Positions 50,592 through 58,884 of a stretch of 64,000 nt of DNA are shown piece after piece. The position numbers and the translations under genes are program-made. The notes beneath the pieces were generated by a model. It had not been told where the DNA came from and searched no databases. It was given only the letters and a program-made list of their open reading frames with translations. The stretch comes from Dactylosporangium sp. AC04546. Its GTDB lineage: Bacteria; Actinomycetota; Actinomycetes; Mycobacteriales; Micromonosporaceae. Where the stretch lies: assembly GCF_022095675.1 (NCBI RefSeq), contig NZ_JAHYSG010000028.1, forward strand, positions 53,780-117,779, given 5' to 3'. The number at the start of each line of letters is the position of its first letter. Positions within the stretch are counted from its first letter, which is position 1.

Positions 50592-51542
50592 ATGAAGTCA
50601 ATGCCGTACGCACCGGAGCGGATCACGGTCACCGATGCGCAGCTCGCCGGGTGGACAGGCGAACTGGCCGGCACCGACCTGCTGCTGAGCGGTCGATGCC
50701 CGGCGTGCCGGGACTCGACGTTCGTCAACCTGGCGTTGACCTCGACGTCACTGGAGGGGGCGGATCGGCGGCCGACACCGGCACTGCTGACCACGTCGGT
50801 GCCCTGTGGCTGCACGACGTCGCACCGCGACCGCCCGGCCACCGTCGCCGGCGGCTGCGGGCGGACCTGGGAGGTGACCGCCAGCATCGCCGCCGACGGT
50901 GCGGTCACCCTCGCCGCCGCCACCGACCCCTACCTGCAGGAGGCGGCCGACGCCTTCCGCCGCGAGCAGACCGGCGAGCTGCAGGCCGTGCGCACCGCCG
51001 CCGACCGGTGGACCGCGGGCGTCGTCGCGCTCATCGGACTCGTGGGACTCGTCATGCCGGCCGTCGGCCGCGACGCGATCCGGGGGCTCATCCCGGCGGC
51101 GCGGGCTGTGGTCGGCATTGCACTGCTGGCGGCGCTCGCGTTCGCCGCGCTCGCCGTGCTCCGCGGCTACCAGGCGGCGCACGGCCGACCGATCACCCGG
51201 CTCGTCGACGACGACGAGGCACTGCGCGACTGGTACGTCCGGCACCGCGGGCAGGCCGCCGTGGCCGGCCACCGACTCCGCCAGGCGATCCGCGCCGCCA
51301 CGGCGACCGTGCTCGCACTGGCGGTTGCCGTCGGGTCGACCGTCTTCGGACCTGTCAGCCAGGCGACCTCCGCACCGGTTCGGGTCACCCGCCCGGACGG
51401 TTCAGTCGTCTGCGGCACGTTGCTGTCGTCGACCCGGGACAACGCGCTGCGGCTCCGGCGAGGCGACGACGGCAGCGTCGAGGTGCTCCCCGCCGCCGAC
51501 GTGGTGCGCCTCCAGCCGGTCCGGTCATGCACGTCGCCATGA
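50592..51542 (+). CDS. Membrane protein with Cys-rich N-terminus, divergent from conflict operon
   Basis: 316 residues, family not recognised. The N-terminal half has a possible zinc site: GRCPACRDS near residue 35 and VPCGCTTSHRD and GGCGRTW near 75-95. Two hydrophobic segments (about 140-200) and a third (about 245-265) follow, and a small beta-rich C-terminal domain (RVTRPDGSVVCGTLL) with Cys at the end is probably outside. It shares the about 95-base promoter region with the protease operon, so it could be its membrane sensor or effector, but there is no direct evidence. ATG 50592. Confidence 0.6.
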   Translation: MKSMPYAPERITVTDAQLAGWTGELAGTDLLLSGRCPACRDSTFVNLALTSTSLEGADRRPTPALLTTSVPCGCTTSHRDRPATVAGGCGRTWEVTASIAADGAVTLAAATDPYLQEAADAFRREQTGELQAVRTAADRWTAGVVALIGLVGLVMPAVGRDAIRGLIPAARAVVGIALLAALAFAALAVLRGYQAAHGRPITRLVDDDEALRDWYVRHRGQAAVAGHRLRQAIRAATATVLALAVAVGSTVFGPVSQATSAPVRVTRPDGSVVCGTLLSSTRDNALRLRRGDDGSVEVLPAADVVRLQPVRSCTSP

Positions 51543-51569
51543 GCGGCGCCCTCGGCATCGGCGGCCGGC

Positions 51570-52901
51570 TCAACCCGATGATTCGGGCTTCGCGGCGGCG
51601 AGCGGCCGGCGGCGACGCCTGACGAGGAGGACGACCAGCAGCAGCGCCGCCGCCACGACGACCGTGCTGATGCCGAGGAGCCAGTATCCCTCGGTGTTCG
51701 GCGGCCAGACCGGCGCGTGGATCGCGGGACCGCCGAAGCGTCCCTGCTTGACCAGGTCGCTGGCCACGTCGAGCTGCTGCACCCTGCCGTCGGCCACCGA
51801 CAGACGCCGCGCGGGCTCGCCGGGGCGGATGGCGTCGATCTCGTGGTCGTCCACGATCCACACGGAGTCGCGGCCGTACCAGCCGACGAGCCGGTCCGGC
51901 CAGCCGGGCCGGCCGGTCCGCGGTTCGTCGACGACGTCGCGGGTGGCCGGATCGGCGAACTGCAGGTGCCAGCGCTGCCGGGCGCGTGCGTCCAGCACGT
52001 GCTGGCGGCTGGGCAGGTTCCGGGTGCAGGTGAACCAGTCACAGACCTCGGCGGCGACCAGCACGAGGTTGGTGCCGTCGGGGGTCCATCCCGCGAGCCG
52101 CTGACGGTCGGTGAGGGGCATCGTGGCTCGCACCGTACCGTCGGCCGCGTCGACGATCGTCACCTGCTGGGGTCCGGCGGACCTCCGCAGTACCAACGCG
52201 ATCTTGCTCCCGTCGGGGGAGAACATTCCCTCGCTGTCGGTAGCCAGCGGGTCGACGCCCGCGGGGAGCAAGGTTCGGCCGCGCCCGCTTGCCGCGTCCA
52301 CCACGACGACCCGAACCGCGTCCGGCTGACCCTCGACCGGGTACGGATCGACAACTACCAGCACTTCGGTACCCTGCGGAGACCAGTCGAGGACTCTTAC
52401 CGTTGAGTACTCGTGTTCGTTGATCGTGACGGTTCGGCCGGAGGTGAGGTCGATGATCGACTTCTGGACGGCCATCAGCCGCCCGTCGGGAGAGAGCCGC
52501 CCGCCGATGCGCCAGGTCGTCCGGTAGGAGCCGTCCTGGCCGATCAGGGTCGCCGGTGGCTCGGGCAGGATCTCGACCGCCGGGCGCTGCTCCTCGACGA
52601 ACGTCAGCATCGCCGGGCCGTTCGGGGACCGCTCGGCGAACTGCTGCCACGACCACGCGAGGCCGAAACTGCTCGGCAGGACGGCGGTGCGGCCGTCGGC
52701 GGCCTGGACCGGTCCGGGAGTCGCGCGCCATGCGATTGGCAGCGCCGCGAGCGCGAGCAGCGCCAACAGGCCTCCGAGCGTCGCGGTGAACCGTCGCCGT
52801 CGCCGCAGCCGACGCCCGCGTCGCCACAGGTGGTCCTGGCTGTTCAGCGGCCGGGACTGCTCGGCCAGATCGGCGAGCACGCGGCGCAGGTCTGTGGTCA
52901 T
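51570..52901 (-). CDS. Membrane-anchored beta-propeller protein, sigma-factor partner
   Basis: 443 residues. Cytoplasmic head with an Arg-run (RRGRRLRRRRRF), a membrane helix (LGGLLALLALAALPIAW near 42-58), then TolB/WD40-like propeller repeats (GRLSPDGRLMAVQ, VLDWSPQGTEVLVV, GMFSPDGSKIALVL, LAGWTPDGTNLVLV) and a second helix (ISTVVVAAALLLVVLLV) near the end. The ATG overlaps the ECF sigma stop, so it is likely its anti-sigma or sensor. No zinc-binding anti-sigma motif is seen in the head. Confidence 0.72.
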   Translation of the reverse strand: MTTDLRRVLADLAEQSRPLNSQDHLWRRGRRLRRRRRFTATLGGLLALLALAALPIAWRATPGPVQAADGRTAVLPSSFGLAWSWQQFAERSPNGPAMLTFVEEQRPAVEILPEPPATLIGQDGSYRTTWRIGGRLSPDGRLMAVQKSIIDLTSGRTVTINEHEYSTVRVLDWSPQGTEVLVVVDPYPVEGQPDAVRVVVVDAASGRGRTLLPAGVDPLATDSEGMFSPDGSKIALVLRRSAGPQQVTIVDAADGTVRATMPLTDRQRLAGWTPDGTNLVLVAAEVCDWFTCTRNLPSRQHVLDARARQRWHLQFADPATRDVVDEPRTGRPGWPDRLVGWYGRDSVWIVDDHEIDAIRPGEPARRLSVADGRVQQLDVASDLVKQGRFGGPAIHAPVWPPNTEGYWLLGISTVVVAAALLLVVLLVRRRRRPLAAAKPESSG

Positions 52902-53440
52902 CGGGTCACCTTCACAACGTCGGTCAGCGCAGGGGCGACCTTGCGCAGGCGGGCCAGGGCGTCGCGGGTCTGGCTGCGGACGGTGCCGACCGTGACGCCC
53001 AGGACGCTCGCGGCCTGCGTCTCGGTCAGGTCCTCGAAGTAGCGCAGGACCAGCACGGCGCGCTGCTTCGGTGCCAGGACGGCCAGCGCTTCGCGTACCG
53101 CGACCGTGGTGGTCACCCCACTGGATATGTCCGGCCCGGCCCGCTCCGGCACGATGCCGGTCGGCACCGCCTCCCGCCGCCACCGCCGGTGCCAGGAGAT
53201 GTGCTTGCGGTGCAGCACCTTGCGCACATACGGCTCCGGGTCCCCGCCGGCCACGATCCGTTCCCAGCGCGCGGCGACCTCGATCAGCGTGACCTGGACG
53301 AGGTCATCGGCGAGGTGCGCATCCCCGGTCAGGAGATACGCGATCCGTGACAGTCCGGCGACCCTGGCACGTACGTACTCTTCGAATAGCTGCTCGCCGG
53401 ACGAGGACGAACGACTCGAGGGGGTTCGCACACTATCCAC
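52898..53440 (-). CDS. SigE-family ECF sigma factor
   Basis: 180 residues. Region 2: LFEEYVRARVAGLSRIAYLL, DAHLADDLVQVTLIEVAARW; region 4: LAPKQRAVLVLRYFEDLTE, TQAASVLGVTVGTVRSQTRDAL. This is the actinobacterial SigE-family group that pairs with membrane proteins. Co-translated with the propeller protein (ATGA). Start at GTG 53440 with GGGGAG before it; GTG 53431 possible. Signals sensed and regulon unknown. Confidence 0.88.
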   Translation of the reverse strand: MDSVRTPSSRSSSSGEQLFEEYVRARVAGLSRIAYLLTGDAHLADDLVQVTLIEVAARWERIVAGGDPEPYVRKVLHRKHISWHRRWRREAVPTGIVPERAGPDISSGVTTTVAVREALAVLAPKQRAVLVLRYFEDLTETQAASVLGVTVGTVRSQTRDALARLRKVAPALTDVVKVTR

Positions 53441-53554
53441 ACGCTCCCCGGGCCCGGTTTCGAGGGGCGGGCCCGGACGAAACCTGGCCCTCGGTGGTAC
53501 CGGTCGGCGGTCTCGAGGCGCGATGCCGACCATCGAGGTGTGGTACGGGGAGCG

Positions 53555-53872
53555 TTACGCCTGCCCGTCCGGCGCCAGCGCGATGCCGTAGTTCTGGCCG
53601 CGCTTTCTCACGATCCACGTCGCCTCGACCGCACCCTGCAGCACCTCGGCCCGCTGCAGCATGTCGACGAGGTCGATGATGAACATCGGGAACCGGCGTC
53701 CGTCGCCGTCCCGCCAGATCAGGTACTTCGCGGACCGGCCGGACTCCATCATCTCGACCTGGAGTGCCGCCTTGAACGGTTCGTTGGGCCGCATCGTCGG
53801 GGTGGCCCATGGGTCGACGTAGTGGAGCAGGTTGCCGTCGCCGTCGTACGGCACCTCGGTCACGGATGTCAC
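53555..53872 (-). CDS. Small hypothetical protein
   Basis: 105 residues from GTG 53872 (AGGA just before); the frame extends to GTG 53896. No known family recognised. Mixed alpha/beta composition with EPFKAALQVEMMESGRSAKY, MFIIDLVDMLQRAEV and a C-terminal VRKRGQNYGIAL. Codon use fits the neighbours. Lies 114 bases before the sigma gene on the same strand and could be in the same transcription unit. Confidence 0.6.
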   Translation of the reverse strand: MTSVTEVPYDGDGNLLHYVDPWATPTMRPNEPFKAALQVEMMESGRSAKYLIWRDGDGRRFPMFIIDLVDMLQRAEVLQGAVEATWIVRKRGQNYGIALAPDGQA

Positions 53873-54210
53873 AAGTCCTGGATTCTGCAGTACCACCGCT
53901 CGAAACGCTCGCCGCAGGATGCGGGGTCGACGGCTTCGGCGCGTGTTTCGGTCCGACCTTCGATCCTGCCCGGATACGGCACGGCGTCGACTTAGGCGGT
54001 CGCTCGGCTCACCCGTTCCGGGTCGGGTGCCGGCGGGCGGGCTGACAACCCGCGACCCTGCCCGCCGGCCAAGGCGGCACCCCGTTGGGCCGCCACCGAC
54101 GCCAGGGCGGGCGGGAGCAGGCGAAAGCGGCAGCCCGGCCCGGCGGAGACCTGGCTACCCGCACGTGCATCTACAAACCTGGCGGCGTGAGGTATGGCCG
54201 AACGGCTGAG
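53873..54210. other. Gene-free stretch with inverted repeats
   Basis: No convincing gene, tRNA or mobile element. It contains a strong inverted repeat (listed separately) and a weaker GGCGGC/GCCGCC hairpin near 54083. Frames open here on the + strand are short and have poor start context. Confidence 0.5.
54030..54068. repeat. 9-bp perfect inverted repeat with nested GGG/CCC stem
   Basis: CCGGCGGGC (54030-54038) pairs exactly with GCCCGCCGG (54060-54068), enclosing a second small stem GGG/CCC. It may end transcription from 54546-54211 or be a structured RNA. Confidence 0.45.
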
Positions 54211-54546
54211 TCATTCCGGGAACGGATCGCGAGGCTGTCCGTCCATGGTGCCCCGCGGTGGCTCTTCCGGCAGCCGAGCCAGCGACTGCGCCAGATCATC
54301 CTTGGCCTGCAGGAACCGCTCCGCCGCCTGTCGGGCGGCCAACCCTGACGCTTCACTGACCGGCGTTGCCGCCAGGCTCAGCTCGATGGCGATCTCGTGC
54401 AGGCGGTGCGACGCGGCGATCAACGGACCGATGACGTCTTCAGGGTCGATCGTGATGTCGGTGGTGAGGCATCGGGCGAGTCCGGTTGCCGCGTGAGCGA
54501 TCTGCCGCGCCAGGATGTTCGGGTCGCCGTCTGGTTCGGGGCTCAC
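54211..54546 (-). CDS. Small helical hypothetical protein
   Basis: 111 residues from GTG 54546; the frame is open to 54609 but would enter the promoter of the divergent epoxide hydrolase. Mostly alpha-helical (LARQIAHAATGLARCL, LIAASHRLHEIAIELSLAAT, AAERFLQAKDDLAQSLARL), Pro-rich at the end. No recognised family; size and helices recall WXG100-like or regulatory helical-bundle proteins, but there is no WXG. Confidence 0.5.
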   Translation of the reverse strand: MSPEPDGDPNILARQIAHAATGLARCLTTDITIDPEDVIGPLIAASHRLHEIAIELSLAATPVSEASGLAARQAAERFLQAKDDLAQSLARLPEEPPRGTMDGQPRDPFPE

Positions 54547-54637
54547 CGGGTGACGGTACCCCGGAAACGGCACACCGATGAGGGGGACCGCGGGTGAATG
54601 GGTCCGCAACGGCCCGGTGGCGGCAGCCCGCCCGGCC

Positions 54638-54643
54638 TACGGT
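54638..54643 (+). promoter_or_regulatory. TACGGT -10 box, leaderless start of epoxide hydrolase
   Basis: TACGGT lies 6 bases before GTG 54650, the spacing expected when transcription starts at the start codon itself. No Shine-Dalgarno is present. Confidence 0.5.
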
Positions 54644-54649
54644 GTCGGC

Positions 54650-55801
54650 GTGGAGGAGTTCACCGTGAACGTCCCCGGTGACGCTCTCGACGATCTGCGG
54701 CGGCGGCTGTTGCAGGCCCGCTGGCCGGAACCGGCGACGGTGCCGGACTGGAGCCAGGGTGTACCGGCCGGTTGGCTGCGGGAGCTGTGCGACTACTGGG
54801 CCGACGGCTACGACTGGCGCCGCTTCGAGCACCGGATCAACACCGTGCCACAGTTCGTCACCGACGTGGACGGGCTCGACGTCCACCTGCTCCACGTCCG
54901 CTCGCCGGAACCGGACGCGCTGCCGCTCGTGCTCACACACGGCTGGCCCGGCTCCGTCGTGGAGTTCCTCGACGTCCTCGGCCCGCTCACCGACCCGGTC
55001 GCCCATGGCGGCGACGCCGCCGACGCCTTCCACGCGGTGTGCCCGTCGCTGCCAGGGTTCGGGTTCAGCGGGAAGCCGGTCGAGCCGGGCTGGGGACCGC
55101 AGCGCGTCGCCGCGGCGTGGGCGGTGCTGATGAGCCGGCTCGGGTACGAACGCTTCGGCGCCCAGGGCGGCGACTGGGGTGCGAAGGTGACGACCGACCT
55201 GGCCGCGCAGCATCCCGACCGCGTCGTCGGCATCCACCTCAACTTCGCGCCGTGGACCGTCCCACGGCCCACCGCGCAGATCGTGGAGGAGCTGACCGAC
55301 TTCGAACGGCACAGCCTCGCCGACCTGGCGTACCAACGGGAATGGGGCAGCGGCTACGCCCTGGAGCAGGCGACCCGCCCGCAGACGATCGGGTACGCGC
55401 TGGTCGACTCGCCGGTCGGCCAGTGCGCCTGGATCGCCGAGAAGTTCTGGGCGTGGACCGACCACGCCGGCGACCCGCTCACCGCCCTGACCCGGGACCA
55501 GATTCTCGACAACGTCAGCGTCTACTGGCACACCGGGACCGGCGCCTCGTCGGCGCGCATCTACTGGGAGGACGGGTTCGCGCGCGGCGGCGAGTGGCAC
55601 GTCCCCCGGGTGAGCGTGCCGGTCGGCGTCTCGGTGTTCCCGAAGGAGATCACCCGGCCGTCGCGGCGCTGGTGCGAGCGGCAGTACGCCGACCTGCGCT
55701 TCTACGAGCAGGTCGACCGGGGCGGCCACTTCGCCGCGTTCGAACAACCGGACCTGTTCGTCGACCAGCTGCGCCGTGCGTTCCGGGAGATGCGTCGATG
55801 A
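54650..55801 (+). CDS. Epoxide hydrolase (EHN domain, alpha/beta hydrolase)
   Basis: 383 residues. The N-terminal EHN domain is clear (FTVNVPGDALDDLRRRL, WADGYDWRRFEHRINTVPQF), followed by oxyanion HGWPGS, nucleophile Asp in AQGGDWGAKV and catalytic His in GGHFAAFEQP. Microsomal-type epoxide hydrolases open epoxides to diols. GTG 54650, leaderless by position of TACGGT. Converges with a quinone oxidoreductase through a shared hairpin. Confidence 0.9.
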   Translation: MEEFTVNVPGDALDDLRRRLLQARWPEPATVPDWSQGVPAGWLRELCDYWADGYDWRRFEHRINTVPQFVTDVDGLDVHLLHVRSPEPDALPLVLTHGWPGSVVEFLDVLGPLTDPVAHGGDAADAFHAVCPSLPGFGFSGKPVEPGWGPQRVAAAWAVLMSRLGYERFGAQGGDWGAKVTTDLAAQHPDRVVGIHLNFAPWTVPRPTAQIVEELTDFERHSLADLAYQREWGSGYALEQATRPQTIGYALVDSPVGQCAWIAEKFWAWTDHAGDPLTALTRDQILDNVSVYWHTGTGASSARIYWEDGFARGGEWHVPRVSVPVGVSVFPKEITRPSRRWCERQYADLRFYEQVDRGGHFAAFEQPDLFVDQLRRAFREMRR

Positions 55802-55829
55802 CACCGGCCACGCGGCGGCTACGGTGTCA
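55799..55829. terminator. Bidirectional hairpin between convergent genes
   Basis: TGACACCG (55799-55806) pairs with CGGTGTCA (55822-55829), extended inward by GCC/GGC. It begins at the epoxide hydrolase stop and contains the stop of the opposite gene, so it probably serves both. Confidence 0.6.
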
Positions 55830-56760
55830 GGATCAGCCTGGCGTGAGCGCCGTGCTGTTCCTGCTCCCAGGCGCTCGCGACCTCGGCGAGCGGTAGCCGG
55901 ACCACGTCGACGGTGATCTGGCCGCGGGCGGCGCATTCGGTGAGGCTCCGATATGCCTCGCGCCGCGCCTGCAGGGGGACGCGGAAGACCACAAACCCGA
56001 GGAGCTCCAGTTCGGCGGCGCGGAGCACCGCCGCGGGGAGGCTGAGGGTCGGGTCGGTGGAGGCGCCGATCTGGACGTGCCGTGCCCCGGGTGCGGCGGC
56101 CTGCATGGCGGCCAGGGCCGGTTCGCCCCACAGCGGGTCGATGATGACGTCGATCCCGTGGTCGCCGGCCGCTTGCCGGAAGGCGGCCGGCAGGTCGGTG
56201 CCGGGGTCGAGGACCACGGTGGCGTCCGCGCCGTGCCGCCGGGCCGACTGCAGGCGGTCCGGGTTGCGGGCGGCGGCGATCACGTGGGAGGCGCCCAAGG
56301 CCCTGGCGGCTTGGACCGCGACGGACCCCACCGCCCCGGTCGCGCCCAGGACGAGCACCGACTCGCCCGGCCGCAGTCTGGCGCGCCAGCTCAGGGCGAG
56401 CCAGGCGGCCAGGCCGGTGTTGCCCAACGCGGCCGCGGTGGCGTCGTCCACACCAGCGGCCACGTCGAGCAGGTCCGTTTCGGGCACCAGGGTCCGCTGG
56501 GCCCAGGACCCGTACGGCGCCACCGGCGCGTCGAAGTAGACCCGACGGCCGTGGGCGGTCCGACCGACCCCGTCGGACCCCACCACCGACGGAATCGGCG
56601 GCGGTCCGGTGTAGAACGAGCCGGACGCCTTGGCCAGGTCCAGGTGGTTCACGCCGGCGGCTGCCACGTCCACCACGACCTGACCCTCGCCGGGTTCGGG
56701 CTCGGCGAACTCCCCGAAATGCGGCGGGACACCCACGTGGTCGAGTACCGCAGCCTTCAT
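55819..56760 (-). CDS. Quinone oxidoreductase-like MDR protein
   Basis: 313 residues, zinc-independent medium-chain reductase. Begins MKAAVLDHVGVPPHFGEF, then PSVVGSDGVGR, and the NADPH loop VLVLGATGAVGSVAVQAARAL. No structural-zinc Cys cluster is visible, as in QOR-type enzymes. Reduces quinones or enones. Leaderless by TACGGT 6 bases upstream. Confidence 0.87.
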   Translation of the reverse strand: MKAAVLDHVGVPPHFGEFAEPEPGEGQVVVDVAAAGVNHLDLAKASGSFYTGPPPIPSVVGSDGVGRTAHGRRVYFDAPVAPYGSWAQRTLVPETDLLDVAAGVDDATAAALGNTGLAAWLALSWRARLRPGESVLVLGATGAVGSVAVQAARALGASHVIAAARNPDRLQSARRHGADATVVLDPGTDLPAAFRQAAGDHGIDVIIDPLWGEPALAAMQAAAPGARHVQIGASTDPTLSLPAAVLRAAELELLGFVVFRVPLQARREAYRSLTECAARGQITVDVVRLPLAEVASAWEQEQHGAHARLILTP

Positions 56761-56766
56761 GCCCCC

Positions 56767-56772
56767 ACCGTA
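56767..56772 (-). promoter_or_regulatory. TACGGT -10 box, leaderless start of quinone oxidoreductase
   Basis: Reading on the minus strand, TACGGT is followed by GGGGGC and then the ATG at 56760; the distance fits leaderless initiation. Confidence 0.5.
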
Positions 56773-56944
56773 GTTCCGTCGCGGGCGCCCGGCGGGCGGA
56801 GTGACGGGTGAGAACGGCCGCGGCCGTGGCTCGATTCAACTACATCGACGCATCCATCGTGGGCAGCGCGGCGAACAGCCGTTCCACTCGGTGCCGAGGC
56901 GATCCCGTGGTCCGCCGCGACGTCGTCGGCTGCGTCGCGTGGTG

Positions 56945-58075
56945 TCAGTCCGCGGGCGCCGGCTCGGTGGACCGCGGCGTGAAGAAGCGGACGATGTCGT
57001 CGGCCGCGGTGGGGGAGAGCATCATCGCCTGGACCCGTGCGGACATCTCGGCGATCGGGTGGATTCTGGTGAACATCGCCTCCTCGTACGTCCGGATAGC
57101 CGAGTCGGGGTCGGCGGGGTTGGCGGCGAGTTCGGCGGCGAGTTCGGCGGCGTCGAGCATGGCCTGGTTGGCGCCCTCGCCGACCGGCGGCATGAGGTGC
57201 GCGGCGTCGCCGAGGAGGGTGATGCCTGGCTGGTGGTTCCAGCGTGTACCGGTGGGCATCGCCTCGATCCGGCGAGGCGTCGGCGCGTTGTCGCCGGCTT
57301 CGATGAGTGCGGTGAGGCTGGGGTCCCACCCGCTGAACATGTCCAGCAGGGCGCGCTTGCTGCGGTAGGTGTCCAGGTGGCGGTCGTCCGCGCGGAGGGA
57401 GATCCCGACCCGGATGCTGCCGTCGCCCTGGCGTTGGGCTGCCAGGATCTGGCTCACGCCGATGCACCAGAGGTTTCCGGGGCCGACGAGCTCGGCGAGG
57501 TCCGGGTGGCGCCGGTCGGCGTCGCTGATGCTCAGCTCTACCAGGGTGGCGACGGCGGACAGCGTCGCGCCGGTCAGCAGCGGCCGGACGGCCGAGCGCG
57601 CACCGTCGGCGCCGACGAGGATGTCGCAGTCGGCGCTGTGGCCGCCGTCGAACGTCAGCCCGAAGCCTCCGCCGGGTCGTGGCGTCGCCGCGACGAGCCG
57701 GTGCTGCCACCTGACAGTGTCGGCGGGGAGGGAATCGAGCAGAAGATCCCGCAGTGCGCTGCGGTCGATCTCGGGGCGTCCGGAGAATGAGCCGGGTTGT
57801 GGCATGTGGTGCACGAGGGTGCGTCCGGCCGGGTCGAGGATGCGAAGTTCCTCGCCCTCCGGCCGGGCCTCGGACCGGAACCGGGCGGTGAGGCCCGCCT
57901 GGGCCAGGGCCTGTTGCCCGGACTCCGGGTGCAGGTCGAGCATTCCGCCCTGTGATCGCGCGGATCGGCTCGCCTCGCGCTCGTACACCACCGCGCCGAT
58001 GCCGTGCCGGTGCAGGATTCGGGCCAGCGTCAGGCCGCCGAGGCCACCGCCGGCGATCGCGATTCGCATCTTCAT
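56945..58075 (-). CDS. TetX-like FAD monooxygenase
   Basis: 376 residues. Rossmann FAD motif IAIAGGGLGGLTLARILHR at the start, DILVGADGARSAVRP in the middle and the second FAD motif LLGDAAHLMPPVGEGANQAM, as in class-A aromatic hydroxylases and TetX-type antibiotic monooxygenases. Substrate unknown. A TACGGT is 7 bases before ATG 58075 (leaderless); a second ATG two codons in has an AAGGA 8 bases before it. Divergent from, and probably repressed by, the TetR protein. Confidence 0.87.
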   Translation of the reverse strand: MKMRIAIAGGGLGGLTLARILHRHGIGAVVYEREASRSARSQGGMLDLHPESGQQALAQAGLTARFRSEARPEGEELRILDPAGRTLVHHMPQPGSFSGRPEIDRSALRDLLLDSLPADTVRWQHRLVAATPRPGGGFGLTFDGGHSADCDILVGADGARSAVRPLLTGATLSAVATLVELSISDADRRHPDLAELVGPGNLWCIGVSQILAAQRQGDGSIRVGISLRADDRHLDTYRSKRALLDMFSGWDPSLTALIEAGDNAPTPRRIEAMPTGTRWNHQPGITLLGDAAHLMPPVGEGANQAMLDAAELAAELAANPADPDSAIRTYEEAMFTRIHPIAEMSARVQAMMLSPTAADDIVRFFTPRSTEPAPAD

Positions 58076-58081
58076 GTTCCT

Positions 58082-58118
58082 TACCGTACGCTGTATCTCA
58101 TGGATACGCCGTACGGTA
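58082..58118. promoter_or_regulatory. 37-bp palindrome: TetR operator between divergent genes
   Basis: TACCGTACG-N2-GTATC (58082-58097) and GATAC-N2-CGTACGGTA (58103-58118) are complementary at 14 of 16 positions with a 5-base centre. The left arm contains TACGGT (minus) and TACGCT (plus), each 7 bases from a start codon. It overlaps the tetR ATG, so binding would block both promoters. Confidence 0.75.
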
Positions 58119-58816
58119 GCGCACCACTGCCCGTCTGGGAACGGCCCGAGCCCCAGCCGCGGGCGGCGCCGGTGCCGCTGAGCCGCGCGAAGATCGCGGC
58201 CACGGCGATCCGGCTCGCCGACGCACATGGCCTCGACGAACTGTCAGTTCGCAAGATCGCCAAGGAGCTCGGCGTCGGTCCGATGCGGCTCTACGACTAC
58301 GTGACCAACCGGTCCGAACTGCTCGATCTGATGGTCGACGCCGTGTATGCCCAGATCGCCGAGGCCGGCCAGCACGCCGGGTGGCGCGCCACGGTGCTGG
58401 CCATCGCCCACGCGACCCGCAACGCCGCTCTTGATCATGAGTGGTTCGCCGACCTGCTCGGCGGACGGCCACACCTGGGACCTCACGCGCTCGCCGTGGG
58501 CGAATCGACCGCGGCGGCGCTCAGCCAGGCCCCCGGCGTGCGTGACATCGACGAGCTCCAGCGGGCCTTGGGCGCCCTCAACGCCTTCATCATCGGCGCG
58601 CTGCGCAGGGAGATCACCGAGCGGCGCACCGCCCGCTCCACCGGCACCGATGAGGCCACCTGGCAGGCCAGCCTCGGCCCCTACCTCACACGCATGTTGA
58701 ACACCGGCAGGTACCCCACCGTCGCCCGGCTCGTCATCGACGGCGCCCACCTCAACGCCGAGGAGACCTTCAACCACAACCTGGTCACCATCCTCGACGG
58801 CATCACCGGCCCGTGA
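58100..58816 (+). CDS. TetR-family regulator
   Basis: 238 residues. Helix-turn-helix near 30-75: LSRAKIAATAIRLADAHG, LSVRKIAKELGVGPMRLYDY. The C-terminal part resembles TetR_C (tetracycline-repressor class) with a long helical bundle. Likely represses itself and the FAD monooxygenase by binding the palindrome over its own start; a substrate of that enzyme would be the natural inducer. Leaderless ATG 58100. Its stop overlaps an in-frame GTG of the histidine kinase. Confidence 0.88.
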   Translation: MDTPYGSAPLPVWERPEPQPRAAPVPLSRAKIAATAIRLADAHGLDELSVRKIAKELGVGPMRLYDYVTNRSELLDLMVDAVYAQIAEAGQHAGWRATVLAIAHATRNAALDHEWFADLLGGRPHLGPHALAVGESTAAALSQAPGVRDIDELQRALGALNAFIIGALRREITERRTARSTGTDEATWQASLGPYLTRMLNTGRYPTVARLVIDGAHLNAEETFNHNLVTILDGITGP

Positions 58817-58884
58817 CCCGGGGTCCCAGCAGGTCCCCTGTTGGTTTGCAGCCAGCCTCAAGGTTGCCGGCTACACCATGTTGG

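Noticed and set aside
54440..56839. 799-codon open frame, minus strand
   Set aside because: Opposite to epoxide hydrolase and in another frame of the quinone oxidoreductase; no recognisable motif.
56761..56944. Possible gene remnant (RLFAALPTMDASM before a stop on minus strand)
   Set aside because: Too short and without context to call a pseudogene; may be chance.
57115..57150. GGCGAGTTCGGC repeats
   Set aside because: Encode an Ala-Glu-Leu repeat inside the FAD monooxygenase; explained by coding.
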